Part shown: in pieces, positions 25,813-34,436 of the stretch
Numbering within the stretch: position 1 is the stretch's first letter
How the letters are laid out: each line of letters begins with the position of its first letter
Assembly (NCBI GenBank): GCA_900315165.1
Contig: OMXZ01000001.1
Coordinates: 57,134-121,133 of the forward strand
Reading direction: 5' to 3'
Source: an uncultured Actinomycetes bacterium
Lineage (GTDB): Bacteria > Actinomycetota > Coriobacteriia > Coriobacteriales > Atopobiaceae
Length of the DNA: 64,000 nt
Notes under the pieces: model-generated
What the model saw: the letters and a program-made list of their open reading frames with translations, nothing else
The model's database searches: none
Told to the model about the DNA's origin: nothing
Translations under genes and position numbers: made by a program

Positions 25813-26835
25813 ATGACCGAGGGAACGGTCGAAGATCCGACCGAAGGCGCAGCCGAGAAAAAGCCCCGCCGGCGTACACGCAAGCACCGCACCACCGACC
25901 CCTTGCTCCGCATCGTCCAGTCCATCCGCGAGGAGACGAGCGAGCTGCTCGACGGGCAGACACAGTCGGGTGTGCCGACGGCGTTCGAGACGCCGCATGG
26001 CGCACAGATCACCGCCTGGGTGCACACGCCAGAAAAGCAGGTACGACCCGACGTCCTGCTCGAGCTTCACGGCGGCGGTTTCGCCCTGGGCGACGCCCGC
26101 AAGGAGGACGCCCTGCTCGAATGGGCGGCTACCCGCTATGGCATGCGCACGGTGGGTCTCGATTACCGCCTCGCTCCCGAGCATCCCTTCCCCGCCGCCT
26201 ACGACGACGTCGTCGACACCCTGGCCGCCCTGGCCTCAGGGTCGCTTCTCGGCGAACCGGCGGGTGGCATCCACATCCTGGGCTATAGCGCCGGCGCGCA
26301 GCTCGCCCTGTCCGCCGCGGCGCTCGGCGGCACGCCCGTCGCGAGCCTGCTCCTCTATTACCCCTTCGTCGACGCCACGACGGTCCCCGCACGCGAGGAC
26401 GCCCGCGACATGGACCTCCCCTACGACCTGATGGAGGCCTTCAACCGCTGGTACGCGGGCGAGAACGACCCGCACGACTCCCGCATCTCGGCCTCCGAGC
26501 TCACGGATGCCGACCTTGCCCGCCTGCCGCGCACGATGATGTTCCCCGTGGTCGGCGATGCGTTGACCGAGTCCTCCAAGCGCCTCGCGGCCCGCATGCT
26601 CAAGGCGGGCTGCGAAGTCCGCTGGAACCCCATCGAGGGCACCTATCACGGCTACGTCGAGGACATGGTCAACGGCGATGTCTACACGGCGCTCAACCCG
26701 CCCGACCTGATCGAGGCCCGCGGCAGCTCCAGCCCCGATGTCGCCTACGAATCGCTGATGACCGGCTTCACCTGGCTGTTCGGCGGCGGCTGCGCCGACG
26801 AGCTTCCCCTCTTCGTCCGCCACGCGCTCGATTAA
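25813..26835 (+). CDS. Alpha/beta hydrolase, hormone-sensitive-lipase type esterase
   Basis: A 340-residue esterase. The oxyanion motif is HGGGFALGD, the nucleophile is GYSAGAQLA, the probable acid is in FPVVGDALTESS, and the catalytic histidine is in GTYHGYVEDM; all are in the order expected for the HSL family. An Arg/Lys-rich ~40-residue N-terminal segment is extra. It lies 16 bp upstream of the second butyrate kinase gene, so it may release the carboxylic acid or acyl part of an ester taken up by the island. ATG 25813 follows AAGGAGG. Confidence 0.87.
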   Translation: MTEGTVEDPTEGAAEKKPRRRTRKHRTTDPLLRIVQSIREETSELLDGQTQSGVPTAFETPHGAQITAWVHTPEKQVRPDVLLELHGGGFALGDARKEDALLEWAATRYGMRTVGLDYRLAPEHPFPAAYDDVVDTLAALASGSLLGEPAGGIHILGYSAGAQLALSAAALGGTPVASLLLYYPFVDATTVPAREDARDMDLPYDLMEAFNRWYAGENDPHDSRISASELTDADLARLPRTMMFPVVGDALTESSKRLAARMLKAGCEVRWNPIEGTYHGYVEDMVNGDVYTALNPPDLIEARGSSSPDVAYESLMTGFTWLFGGGCADELPLFVRHALD

Positions 26836-26851
26836 TTAGAAAGGAACCCCC

Positions 26852-27982
26852 ATGTCCCAGACCTACCGCATCCTGACCCTGTCCCCCGGCTCCACCTCCA
26901 CCAAGGTGGCCGTCTTCGAGGGCGACACCACCGTCATGCGCGCCAACGTCACCCACGACCCCGCCGAGCTCGCCCAGTTCGACCAGGCCGCCGACCAGCT
27001 CGACTACCGCATCAAGACCATCAAGGACGAGCTTGACAAGGCAGGCGTCACGCTCGACTCTATCGACGCCTTCTCCGGCTACTGCGGCGGCATGGGCCCG
27101 ACCGTGGGCGGCATCTTTGCCATCGACGAGACCGTCTGCGACCACGTGCTCCATTGCGGTATGAACCACCCCGCGATCCTGGGCGCGCCGATCCTCTATC
27201 AGTTCGCGCAGGAGACGGGCAAGCCCGCCTACGCCGTCAACCAGCCCGACACCGACGAGCTCGAGGACGTCTCCCGCATCACCGGCTACCCCGGCGTCTA
27301 CCGCAAGAGCCACGTCCACTGCCTCAACCAGAAGGAGTGCGCGATCCGCTACGCAGCCTCCCAGGGCAAGAGCTACGAGGAGGTCAACGTCATCGTGGCC
27401 CACGTGGGCGGCGGCCTTTCCGTCGCGGCTCACAAGCACGGGCGCATGATCGACACCAACGACGTGCTCGAGGGCTCCGGCCCCTTCGCACCCAACCGCT
27501 CGGGCGACGTGCCCCTGAAGCCCGTCGTGGCCCTCGCCTTCTCCGGCGAGCACGACAAGAAGGAGATCAACAGCGTGATCGGTAAGACGGGCGGCCTCAA
27601 GGGCCTGCTCGGCACCGACGACGCCCGCGAGATCGACCGTCGCATCGAGGCCGGCGACGAGTGGGCCAAGGTCGTCTTTGAGGCCATGGCCTACCAGACC
27701 GCCAAGGCGATCGGCGGCTTTGCGGCCGCGCTCGAGGGCAAGGTCGACGGCATCGTGCTTACCGGCGGCGTCTCCCACGACAAGTTCTTCACCGACTACA
27801 TCGAGCAGCGCGTGGGCTGGATCGCCCCCGTCGCGATTTACGCCGGCGACTTCGAGGTGGAGGGTGCCGCCGCGGGCGCCGTCCGCGCGATCGAGGGCAC
27901 CGAGGCCGTCATGACCTACACGGGCGAGCCCAGCTGGGCCGGCTTCACGCTTCCGGGCGCCTTCCCCGACGTCGAGGCATAA
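26852..27982 (+). CDS. Butyrate kinase / acyl kinase (copy B)
   Basis: A 376-residue acetokinase-family enzyme, paralogous to the protein at 8172-9287 (shared NxPDTDELxDVxRITG, HVGGGLSVAAH, LTGGVSHDKFF). It converts acyl-phosphate and ADP to acid and ATP. It is co-directional with the esterase gene; the matching phosphotransacylase is probably the one at 31313-32323 on the other strand, beyond the repeat array and fic. RBS AGAAAGGAA precedes the ATG. Confidence 0.88.
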   Translation: MSQTYRILTLSPGSTSTKVAVFEGDTTVMRANVTHDPAELAQFDQAADQLDYRIKTIKDELDKAGVTLDSIDAFSGYCGGMGPTVGGIFAIDETVCDHVLHCGMNHPAILGAPILYQFAQETGKPAYAVNQPDTDELEDVSRITGYPGVYRKSHVHCLNQKECAIRYAASQGKSYEEVNVIVAHVGGGLSVAAHKHGRMIDTNDVLEGSGPFAPNRSGDVPLKPVVALAFSGEHDKKEINSVIGKTGGLKGLLGTDDAREIDRRIEAGDEWAKVVFEAMAYQTAKAIGGFAAALEGKVDGIVLTGGVSHDKFFTDYIEQRVGWIAPVAIYAGDFEVEGAAAGAVRAIEGTEAVMTYTGEPSWAGFTLPGAFPDVEA

Positions 27983-28031
27983 GCCGCGCGCCGCAACGTT
28001 ACAGCACGCCGCAGCGTCTCGTCCTACCTCA

Positions 28032-28073
28032 CTCGGCGGCTACGTAATCCTAGATAACAAGGTAGCCGCCGAG
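28032..28073. terminator. Perfect 12-bp hairpin after butyrate kinase B
   Basis: CTCGGCGGCTAC (28032-28043) pairs exactly with GTAGCCGCCGAG (28062-28073) around an 18-nt loop. There is no T run, so it is either a Rho-type 3' end hairpin or part of the repeat complex that follows. Confidence 0.5.
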
Positions 28074-28088
28074 ACAAACCGGTGCGCC

Positions 28089-28308
28089 TACAACAAATAC
28101 GTTGGAGTGACAACGAGTACGTAGCGCCCGACAACAAGTACGTAGTTACAAACAACATATCCGTCGATTCGTGAACTAGAAGCCGATTTTTTATATCCTA
28201 GCTCGCGAATCGACGGTTTCTTCGTCTGCTCCTACGTATTTATTGTCGGGCGCTACGTACTTGTTGTCGACGCTACGTACTTGTTGTCGGCATTGCGTAC
28301 ACATTGTC
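28089..28308. repeat. Iteron-like array arranged as mirror halves around a hairpin
   Basis: Three forward copies of a 16-bp motif (28089, 28109, 28130; type GACAACAAGTACGTAG) and four inverted copies (28232, 28253, 28273, 28293; type CTACGTACTTGTTGTC) are spaced 20-21 bp apart. Between the two sets lies a 19-bp stem with two G-T type mismatches, starting CCGTCGATTCG (28161-28179) and ending CGAATCGACGG (28198-28216). Its AT-rich 18-nt loop contains six T. The spacing is two helical turns, as in iterons or a phased protein array. No coding sequence overlaps it. Confidence 0.9.
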
Positions 28309-28319
28309 AACGTTACAAT

Positions 28320-28840
28320 GCGCTATCAGGGTGACGATGTCCGCTGTTCAGTTTTCCTTTCTTTCCTAATTTTTCCTTTCTTTCCTATTCTTCTCACAAA
28401 GCCATACCCAGCACAAGCGGCAAAGCCTACCGCTACATCTCGTCTGTCTTTAAGCGATGCGGTCAAGGCGCTGGCTCCCGACTGCGTCAAGATGCGAACC
28501 TAGAATTGGGCACACGCAGTGACTCGGGGAAGGCGGCGCACAGCTCACCACAGGTCTGCGTCACTCCATCGGGTACATCCACATGAGCGAATTAGCCGAG
28601 TCCGCGGGGTTGCAGCCATCCGCGTGGCAGACATCTCCTTCTTGAGCCCAGCGACCGTGCGCAACAGCGTTCTCGCATCCTGGGCCAGGATGACGTTGTG
28701 GACAGGTGTCGGCGTCTCCACCATGCCCTGGCTGTAGCACGTCGAGCGCCCCAAGATAATCATCGCTGACGGGTGCTTCGACAGAGGCTACGAGGTTGCG
28801 ATGGTCAAAGAGCTACCTTTTGTCGCTTCTTCTGCCAGGC
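28320..28840. other. AT-richer gene-free stretch with a pyrimidine tract
   Basis: There is no credible gene here. A pyrimidine-rich tandem (TTTTCCTTTCTTTCCT twice) occupies about 28353-28391. Short open frames of 70-90 codons on either strand lack conserved features. At 28751-28850 one plus frame reads KIIIADGCFDRGYE after an in-frame stop, which could be the remnant of a small DGC-type gene, but this is weak. The lower GC and lack of genes suggest acquired or decaying DNA next to the Fic gene. Confidence 0.5.
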
Positions 28841-28845
28841 ACCTG

Positions 28846-29802
28846 CTACGAGTTAACCTCCCACGTCCCGGCACGGGGGCTACCCTTGCGCACGAGCCTT
28901 CCGTCCGACTTCAGCGCAGCAACCAGTCTCTCCGCCGACCTCTTCGAGATTCCAAGGGCCGAAGCCAAGCCGGTCACCGTGCCCTTTGGGTTGCTACTAA
29001 AATAGTCGAGCACCCGCAGCTCTTCGGTGTCGCGGTCCGTCCCGCCAGCCGCATAGGGCTTCAACGCGTCGCGGATGACCTCCAGCATGAACTCCACAAA
29101 GGCCGTACAGGTGCCGTTGGCGTTGGACTGCCCGAAGGCGGCATAGTAGCCCTGCTGCCTGCTGCGGATGATGGTCTCCACCGGCAGCCATGCCAAGGGG
29201 GCTCTCCAGCGCGAGAGCATGAGTGTCTGCCAGAGCCTGCCTGTCCTACCGTTGCCGTCAGAGAAGGGGTGTATGAACTCGAACTCATAGTGAAAGACGC
29301 ACGAGACAAGCAGAGGGTGCAGGTCAGTGGAGTGCATCCACGAGAAGATACCCGCCATCACTTCTGGCACATAGCTCGCTGGCGTCCCCGCGTGGATGAG
29401 CGCGCCCCCGTCGAAAACTCCGACGTCGCCGCTGCGGAAGCGCCCAGCATCCCGTATCAGGCCTTCCATCATCACGCCGTGCGCCGTAAGGAGATCATCC
29501 ACGGAGAGCGGGTCCAACCCTCCCAACATGGCATAGGCGCGCTGTGCATTCTTCACCTCGAGGATGTCCCGAGCGTTGCCCAGCACCCGCTTGCCGTCGA
29601 GCACGTCGACGACCTGATCTTGCGCAAGTCCGTTGCCCTCGATAAGCAGCGAGGAGTGGATGGTTTGGATTCGCAGACGCCTGTGCAGAGTGGGACTTGT
29701 GCTGAGCTCCGAGGCAGGTGTCAGCGAACCGACCATCTCTGCTATCTCCATGCAGAGGTTGTCTATGCGCGTAGTGCGCTCGAACGGCGGTTGATAGTCC
29801 AT
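28846..29802 (-). CDS. Fic-domain protein with winged-helix C-terminus (class II, autoinhibited)
   Basis: A 318-residue Fic AMP-transferase. The catalytic motif HPFSDGNGRTGRLW is complete (His, Asp, Asn, Arg). The N-terminal inhibitory helix motif S-x-x-x-E-G occurs in SSLLIEGN, so activity is probably restrained in cis (class II). The C-terminus (GTVTGLASALGISKRSAERL) is a winged helix, giving possible DNA binding. The start MDYQPPFERTT at 29802 fits the family; an in-frame ATG 30 nt upstream is the alternative. No separate antitoxin gene is adjacent. Three operator-like half-sites lie directly upstream. Confidence 0.88.
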   Translation of the reverse strand: MDYQPPFERTTRIDNLCMEIAEMVGSLTPASELSTSPTLHRRLRIQTIHSSLLIEGNGLAQDQVVDVLDGKRVLGNARDILEVKNAQRAYAMLGGLDPLSVDDLLTAHGVMMEGLIRDAGRFRSGDVGVFDGGALIHAGTPASYVPEVMAGIFSWMHSTDLHPLLVSCVFHYEFEFIHPFSDGNGRTGRLWQTLMLSRWRAPLAWLPVETIIRSRQQGYYAAFGQSNANGTCTAFVEFMLEVIRDALKPYAAGGTDRDTEELRVLDYFSSNPKGTVTGLASALGISKRSAERLVAALKSDGRLVRKGSPRAGTWEVNS

Positions 29803-29822
29803 GCGATGGTCCCTTTCATTTA

Positions 29823-29855
29823 TTACCGCCATAATTTTACCGCCAATGGCGGTAA
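29823..29855. promoter_or_regulatory. Triple half-site operator upstream of fic
   Basis: TTACCGCC occurs at 29823-29830 and 29837-29844 and its complement GGCGGTAA at 29848-29855. The last two form a palindrome with a 3-nt spacer. It is 21 bp upstream of the Fic start, so the winged helix of Fic, or an unlinked regulator, may bind it. Confidence 0.5.
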
Positions 29856-29878
29856 TAAGCGATTGCCCGCCTAGTGAA

Positions 29879-30001
29879 CGTGACACTCCCCCGTCACCTG
29901 TCACACCACCTGTCACAAAGGAAAGCCCCGCCGCCCATAGGGGCAACGGGGCTTGTACGAACTGGGCTAGGGAGCGTGTCACTCCCCCGTCCCCTGTCAC
30001 A
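29879..30001. repeat. Two 27-bp direct repeats flanking a hairpin
   Basis: A 27-bp element with the core CTCCCCCGTC and the end CTGTCACA occurs at 29879-29905 and 29975-30001, with about 24 of 27 positions identical. Between them AGCCCCG (29924-29930) pairs with CGGGGCT (29947-29953), which on the minus strand is followed by TTTCCTTT and can end the MFS transcript. Partly similar GGACAGGTGCCG sequences occur near 25733 and 49340, suggesting an interspersed family. Confidence 0.7.
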
Positions 30002-31309
30002 TCACAGCTGGCGGACCTTGTCCTTCTGGCCGAGGGCAAAGAAGGCGGTCGCGGCGCAGACGGCCATGCAGACGATGCCCAGGATGAACATCAGCGGGAA
30101 GCCGCCGGCCGAGTCGATCACGAGGCTCCAGAAGACCGCGGCCACGGCGCTCATGAGCGAGCCGACCATCGAGATGCGCGAATAGATGTTGGTGTAGTCG
30201 GCGGAGCCGAAGACCGTGCGGACCAGCAGCGGGGTCTCGACCGTGGTCATCGCGTAGACCACACCGAAGAGGAAGGCACCGACCAGCAGAAGCGCCAGCA
30301 CGGACGGCACGAACCACATCACGAGCACGCCGACGACGCCGCAGGCGATACCGAAGATCACGCCGAGACGGGCGGACTTGTCGTTGACGATGCCGAGGAC
30401 AACCTTGCCGATCGCCTGGCCGGCCATCGCGGCGGACGCGACGACGCCGGAGGCCGCCGCAATCTCGGGCAGCGTGGCCTCGAAGGAGAGCGCATAGCTG
30501 GAAAGGTACTGGTAGATAGTCTGGTTGAGGGTGATAATACCGCAGAAGACCATCAGGGCCCAGAAGGCGGGGGTCTTCATGGCAACGGCGGCGGACACGC
30601 CGTCGGCCGCAGGCGCAGCAGCCGCGTCGGCAGGGGCGTCGGCAGCCGCGTTCGTCTTGGCAGCATCGGCGCCATACGGCAGCAGGCCCTTGTCGGCGGG
30701 TTTGCTGCGGACCACGAAGAGCGTGAAGGGAAGCGTCCCGACCAGCGTGATGAGGGCGAAAACGCGATAGGCCACGCGCCAACCCTCGGCGCCCGAGGCG
30801 ATGAGCGAGGTGCCGATCGGATTAAAGATCACGCCGCCGATGCCGGTAAAGGCCATGCAGAGGCCCACGAAGAAGCCGACCTTCTCCACGCACCAGGCGT
30901 TGATGAGCGTGGGGATGGCCAGGTAGATGAGGGGCGCCGTGCCGATGCCCATGATCGCGCCGCACACGTAGAAGACGGGCATGGCGCTCGCCATCGACAT
31001 ACCGAAGAGGCCCAGACCGTCGAGGACGACACAGGCAGAAAGCACCACGCGCAGGTCCATCTTGCTCATGAGCTTGCCGGCAACCGGCAGCGTGAGCATC
31101 ATCGCGATGTTGAGAATCGAGAAGTAGAGCGTGAAGGTCGCGCGCGGCACGTCGAAGAACTCCGCGACCGGCGTGAAGAAGATGCCGGCGCAGGACAGGA
31201 CGAGCGCGCAGGGCAGGCAGCAGATGGCGATGCACGATGCGACGATCAGGTACGCGTAGTGGAATCCGCCCTGCTTGGCGGGGGTGGCGAAGGAGGTGCT
31301 AGAGGACAT
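30002..31309 (-). CDS. Major facilitator superfamily transporter (island copy B)
   Basis: A 435-residue inner-membrane carrier with about twelve hydrophobic segments. The central cytoplasmic loop is long and Ala-rich (after GLLPYGADAAKTNAAADAP). The first half (GKLMSKMDLRVVLS, GTAPLIYLAIPTLINAWCVEK) resembles oxalate/formate-antiporter or monocarboxylate-type MFS proteins. It starts 3 bp beyond the phosphotransacylase stop, so the two are co-expressed; export of the acid product or substrate/product exchange fits. RBS AAGGAG precedes the ATG. Confidence 0.85.
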   Translation of the reverse strand: MSSSTSFATPAKQGGFHYAYLIVASCIAICCLPCALVLSCAGIFFTPVAEFFDVPRATFTLYFSILNIAMMLTLPVAGKLMSKMDLRVVLSACVVLDGLGLFGMSMASAMPVFYVCGAIMGIGTAPLIYLAIPTLINAWCVEKVGFFVGLCMAFTGIGGVIFNPIGTSLIASGAEGWRVAYRVFALITLVGTLPFTLFVVRSKPADKGLLPYGADAAKTNAAADAPADAAAAPAADGVSAAVAMKTPAFWALMVFCGIITLNQTIYQYLSSYALSFEATLPEIAAASGVVASAAMAGQAIGKVVLGIVNDKSARLGVIFGIACGVVGVLVMWFVPSVLALLLVGAFLFGVVYAMTTVETPLLVRTVFGSADYTNIYSRISMVGSLMSAVAAVFWSLVIDSAGGFPLMFILGIVCMAVCAATAFFALGQKDKVRQL

Positions 31310-31312
31310 GCG

Positions 31313-32323
31313 CTACTCCTTGACCGTGCCGCAGGCGAGCACGAGCATCGCGATGTCGCCGAACATCTCGTCGACCGAGCTGGAGCGGCTGGAGTCGGAC
31401 ACGGGCTTCTTGAAGCCGGAGAGGGTGTGGCCGAAGCCCTTGCCGTGCGCGAAAATCTGGACCTCCTTGATGCCCAAGTTGGCGGCACCAAGCTCCGGGA
31501 AGATGAGCACGTTGGCGCGGCCGGCGACGTCGGACTCGCGCTGGATCTTCTTCTCGGCGACGGCGGGGATGATGGCGGCGTCCAGCTGGAACTCGCCGTC
31601 GAACTTGAGGTCCGGGCGACGGGTGCGCGCGACCTCGAGGGCGGAGCGGACGTTGTCGACGAGCTTGCCCTCGCCGGAGCCGTCGGTCGAGAAGGACAGG
31701 AAGGCCACGCGCGGGTCCCAGCCCAGGATGGCGGCAGCGTTGTCAGCCGAGGCGATGGCGATGGAGGCGAGCTCCTCGGCGGTGGGCTCAGGGTTGAGGC
31801 CGCAGTCGGCGAAGACGAGCGTGTCGCCCTCGGGACCCTCGAAGCCGGGGATCTCGACGATGGCCATGATGGAGCTCACGTCGACGCCCTCGGCCAGGCC
31901 GATCACGTTGTGGGTAGCCATGAGCAGGTCGCCCGTGGTGGCCACATGGCCGGCGAAGGTGCAGTCCACGTCGCCAAGCGACTCGAGCATCAGCGCGGTG
32001 TAGAGGCTGTTCTTGCGGGCCTTGCGGTTGTAGGCCTTCTCGGAGAGCAGGCGCTCCCCCGCCTCCATGTAGCGGGCGACGAGCGCAACGCGGGCGTCCT
32101 CGTTGAAGGCGTCGACGACCTCCATGCCGTCGGTCGAGACACCGGCCTCGGCCGCGGTGGCCGCGACGACCTCGGGGTCGCCGATGAGCACGGGCGTGCC
32201 GACGCCCTCGTCGAGTACGCGGCGGGCGACCTTGAGGGTCGCGGGGTCCTCGACCTCGGGCAGGGCGACGCGGCGAGGCGCGGCCTGGGCCTTGGCGACG
32301 AGGGTGTTGATCAGATCTGCCAT
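31313..32323 (-). CDS. Phosphate acetyltransferase / phosphotransacylase (copy B)
   Basis: A 336-residue Pta-type enzyme closer to canonical Pta than the copy at 9292-10299. It starts VALPEVEDPATLKVARRVLDEG and has KFDGEFQLDAAIIPAVAEKK, FSTDGSGEGKLVDNVRSAL and FPELGAANLGIKEVQIF. It converts acetyl-CoA or another acyl-CoA to the acyl phosphate for butyrate kinase B. It may be the genuine pta of this strain, though no ackA-like gene is adjacent. RBS AAGGAG precedes the ATG at 32323. Confidence 0.88.
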   Translation of the reverse strand: MADLINTLVAKAQAAPRRVALPEVEDPATLKVARRVLDEGVGTPVLIGDPEVVAATAAEAGVSTDGMEVVDAFNEDARVALVARYMEAGERLLSEKAYNRKARKNSLYTALMLESLGDVDCTFAGHVATTGDLLMATHNVIGLAEGVDVSSIMAIVEIPGFEGPEGDTLVFADCGLNPEPTAEELASIAIASADNAAAILGWDPRVAFLSFSTDGSGEGKLVDNVRSALEVARTRRPDLKFDGEFQLDAAIIPAVAEKKIQRESDVAGRANVLIFPELGAANLGIKEVQIFAHGKGFGHTLSGFKKPVSDSSRSSSVDEMFGDIAMLVLACGTVKE

Positions 32324-32340
32324 GGTTGGCTCCTTCTTTT

Positions 32341-32377
32341 AAAAAGGCGGGACGCAGGTCTTCCCACGTCCCGCCTT
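32341..32377 (-). terminator. Rho-independent terminator after the CocE-type hydrolase gene
   Basis: AAGGCGGGACG pairs perfectly with CGTCCCGCCTT, followed by TTT on the minus strand. It separates the hydrolase from the phosphotransacylase-MFS pair. Confidence 0.85.
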
Positions 32378-32422
32378 GATTTCCGACATTGCCCGGCACG
32401 AAGGCGGACGCGTCAGTCCGTC

Positions 32423-34369
32423 TTAGCGGTGGATGTACTCGCCGGCCTGATAGCGGGGCGGGATGATCGGCAGCTCGATGTAGGAGGCATGCTCGCCGCC
32501 GGTGTGGACGCAGTGGGTGCCGTGGTTGTCCTGATCCCAGGCCAGCGGCTCGAACCAGCCCTCACGGATGTAGCGGCCGGAGATCTGGATGCGGAAGCGC
32601 TCGCCCTTGTGGTAGACGCGGGCGGTCGGCACGATGGCGATCTCGACCTCGCGGACCTCGCCGTCGGCCAGCTTCTTGGGCTCGCCCTTCATGGTGTAGA
32701 CGGGGTTGTGCTTCTTGGTGAGCTTGGTGTCGACCTCGGCACGGCTCACGCGGCACTTGCCCCAGGCGCCGGGGTGCGGCTCGTCGAGCGTATTCCAGGG
32801 GATCCAGGTGCCGTCGGCCGCTGCCTTCTGGATGTTGATGAAGAGGTCCATGTCGTCGAAGCCCTCGCAGCTCACGAAGAGGTGCAGGTCCATGTAGCCG
32901 GTGACCTCGATGTCCTCGGGCAGGACGTAGTCGAAGTTGAGCTCGCCCTTGTTGGCGTCGTACTTGGCCACACCCTCGGCCTCGGGTTTGTCGAAGCCGG
33001 CCGCGAAGGTCTCCTTGGTGCCGCCGTCCTGAGACTCGTCGACAGAGTCGAGCGGGGTCGTGGCGTCGAGGTAGAGGTTCTTGTACTCGGTGCGCTTGAT
33101 GGGCCAAGCCTGCTCGGCGCGCTTCTCCTGGTAGTCGACGTCGTAGGCGTCCATGATGTCCAGACGGATGCGCGGGGTCATCTCCCAGCCGTTGTGGATG
33201 CCCTTGAGGTAGCGGTCGTAGAAGCGCTTGAGGTCCTCGAGGTTGTTGGGATCGTAGGTGTCGGGCCACTCGAAGTCGCGGTGGGCGCGGAGCCACTTGA
33301 GGTGGCTGCGGCAGCGGCGCCAGGCGTTGAAGGAGCCCGGCAGGTGGAAGTGGGACCAGCCGGCCGTCTGGTAGACGGGGATCTTGATCTTCTTGAAGTC
33401 GGCGCGCTTGTCCTCCCAGTACTCGTTCATCTCGGGATACATCTGCGCCATGGAGACCTGGTCGTCCACGCCGTTGGGGCCGGTGACCTGCGCGGCGATG
33501 AACTTGTTGAAGGAGAGCGCGGGGACGCCGCCCTCATAGAAGGACTCGCGGTAGAGGTCGGTCGTGCACTCCCAGGGGGCGATGCACTTCAGGTGGGGCG
33601 GGCACTCGGCCGCGATGCCCCACTGGTGCATGGCGACGCCGGAGTTGCCGGACATGCCAATATTGCCGTTGCACCAGGGCTGGACGCCGAGCCACTCGAC
33701 GAAGTCGTAGCCGTCCTCGCGGTCCTGATGGGTGAACATGTGGACGTTGCCCTCGGAGTGGCCGGCGCCGCGCACGTCGACGTTGGCGACGGCGTAGCCC
33801 TGGTAGCACCAGTAGAGAGGGTCGGGGGACTCGAACTTGGCGGTCTTGGACACGGTCATGGGAGGCACGCCCATGATCTGCCACTCGCTCATGCCGTCGC
33901 CGGGGCGCTTGCCGAACCACGACCAGGAGACGATCGCGGGAACCTTGGCACCCTCGATGACGTTGCCGTCCTCGTCCAGGTCGCCCGGGCGGAAGATGTC
34001 GGCGTAGATCTTGCAGCCGTCACGCATGACGACTTCCTGGTCCTGCATGCAGATGACGCCGGGGGCCACCTGGTAGATGCGCTGGTTGAAGGGCGGGCAG
34101 AAGCCCTGGCCCATGCGAGCCATGGGGTCGTCGGAGGCGGAAAGGTCGACTTCCTCCTGGTTGTCGTTGGGCTGGCGGGCCACCAGGTAGGCGGTCATCA
34201 TCTCGACGCCCTTGAAGGTCTCGGGCTTGAGGAAGAGGTAGCGCTCGCGGTCGGTGTCGAAGTAGACGGGCCACTCGTCGGAGTACTCCTCGCCGGAGCA
34301 CTGCACGAGGTCGGTGACCTTCTTGTCGGTCACGGGGCGCCAGTGCTCGGGAATCTTGTAGTCAAGCAT
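32423..34369 (-). CDS. CocE/NonD-family alpha/beta hydrolase
   Basis: A 648-residue hydrolase of the X-Pro dipeptidyl-peptidase S15/CocE group. The strand leading to the oxyanion region is VMRDGCKIYADIFRPGD. The nucleophile elbow is GMSGNSGVAMHQW, where CocE enzymes have GxSYxG. The C-terminal jelly-roll domain ends GTHCVHTGGEHASYIELPII. There is no signal peptide, so it is cytoplasmic. The family cleaves esters, amides and lactones; a C-C or thioester role is possible given the acyl carrier gene 67 bp upstream. The substrate is unknown. Confidence 0.83.
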   Translation of the reverse strand: MLDYKIPEHWRPVTDKKVTDLVQCSGEEYSDEWPVYFDTDRERYLFLKPETFKGVEMMTAYLVARQPNDNQEEVDLSASDDPMARMGQGFCPPFNQRIYQVAPGVICMQDQEVVMRDGCKIYADIFRPGDLDEDGNVIEGAKVPAIVSWSWFGKRPGDGMSEWQIMGVPPMTVSKTAKFESPDPLYWCYQGYAVANVDVRGAGHSEGNVHMFTHQDREDGYDFVEWLGVQPWCNGNIGMSGNSGVAMHQWGIAAECPPHLKCIAPWECTTDLYRESFYEGGVPALSFNKFIAAQVTGPNGVDDQVSMAQMYPEMNEYWEDKRADFKKIKIPVYQTAGWSHFHLPGSFNAWRRCRSHLKWLRAHRDFEWPDTYDPNNLEDLKRFYDRYLKGIHNGWEMTPRIRLDIMDAYDVDYQEKRAEQAWPIKRTEYKNLYLDATTPLDSVDESQDGGTKETFAAGFDKPEAEGVAKYDANKGELNFDYVLPEDIEVTGYMDLHLFVSCEGFDDMDLFINIQKAAADGTWIPWNTLDEPHPGAWGKCRVSRAEVDTKLTKKHNPVYTMKGEPKKLADGEVREVEIAIVPTARVYHKGERFRIQISGRYIREGWFEPLAWDQDNHGTHCVHTGGEHASYIELPIIPPRYQAGEYIHR

Positions 34370-34398
34370 GCGTTCTTCTTTCTCGACGTCTTGTCATG

Positions 34399-34425
34399 AA
34401 AACGCCTGCGCGCAGGCGCAGGCGT
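34399..34425 (-). terminator. Terminator between ACP B and the CocE-type hydrolase gene
   Basis: ACGCCTGCGC pairs perfectly with GCGCAGGCGT around a 4-nt loop, followed by TTTTC on the minus strand. It is probably partial, since the two genes appear related. Confidence 0.75.
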
Positions 34426-34436
34426 GTCGGGCCGAT

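Noticed and set aside
28243..28503. 86-codon plus-strand open frame after the iteron array
   Set aside because: It begins inside the repeat array, includes the pyrimidine tract translated as Phe/Leu/Pro, has no ribosome site and resembles no family.
28751..28850. Possible remnant of a DGC-domain gene (KIIIADGCFDRGYE in one plus frame)
   Set aside because: Only about 15 residues look plausible, they follow an in-frame stop, and no second cysteine motif follows. Too weak to annotate as a pseudogene.
29801..34399. A 1532-codon plus-strand open frame
   Set aside because: It runs antisense to four well-supported genes (fic, MFS, phosphotransacylase, CocE hydrolase). Its translation is the Val/Gly/Asp/His-rich composition typical of the shadow frame of GC-rich genes.
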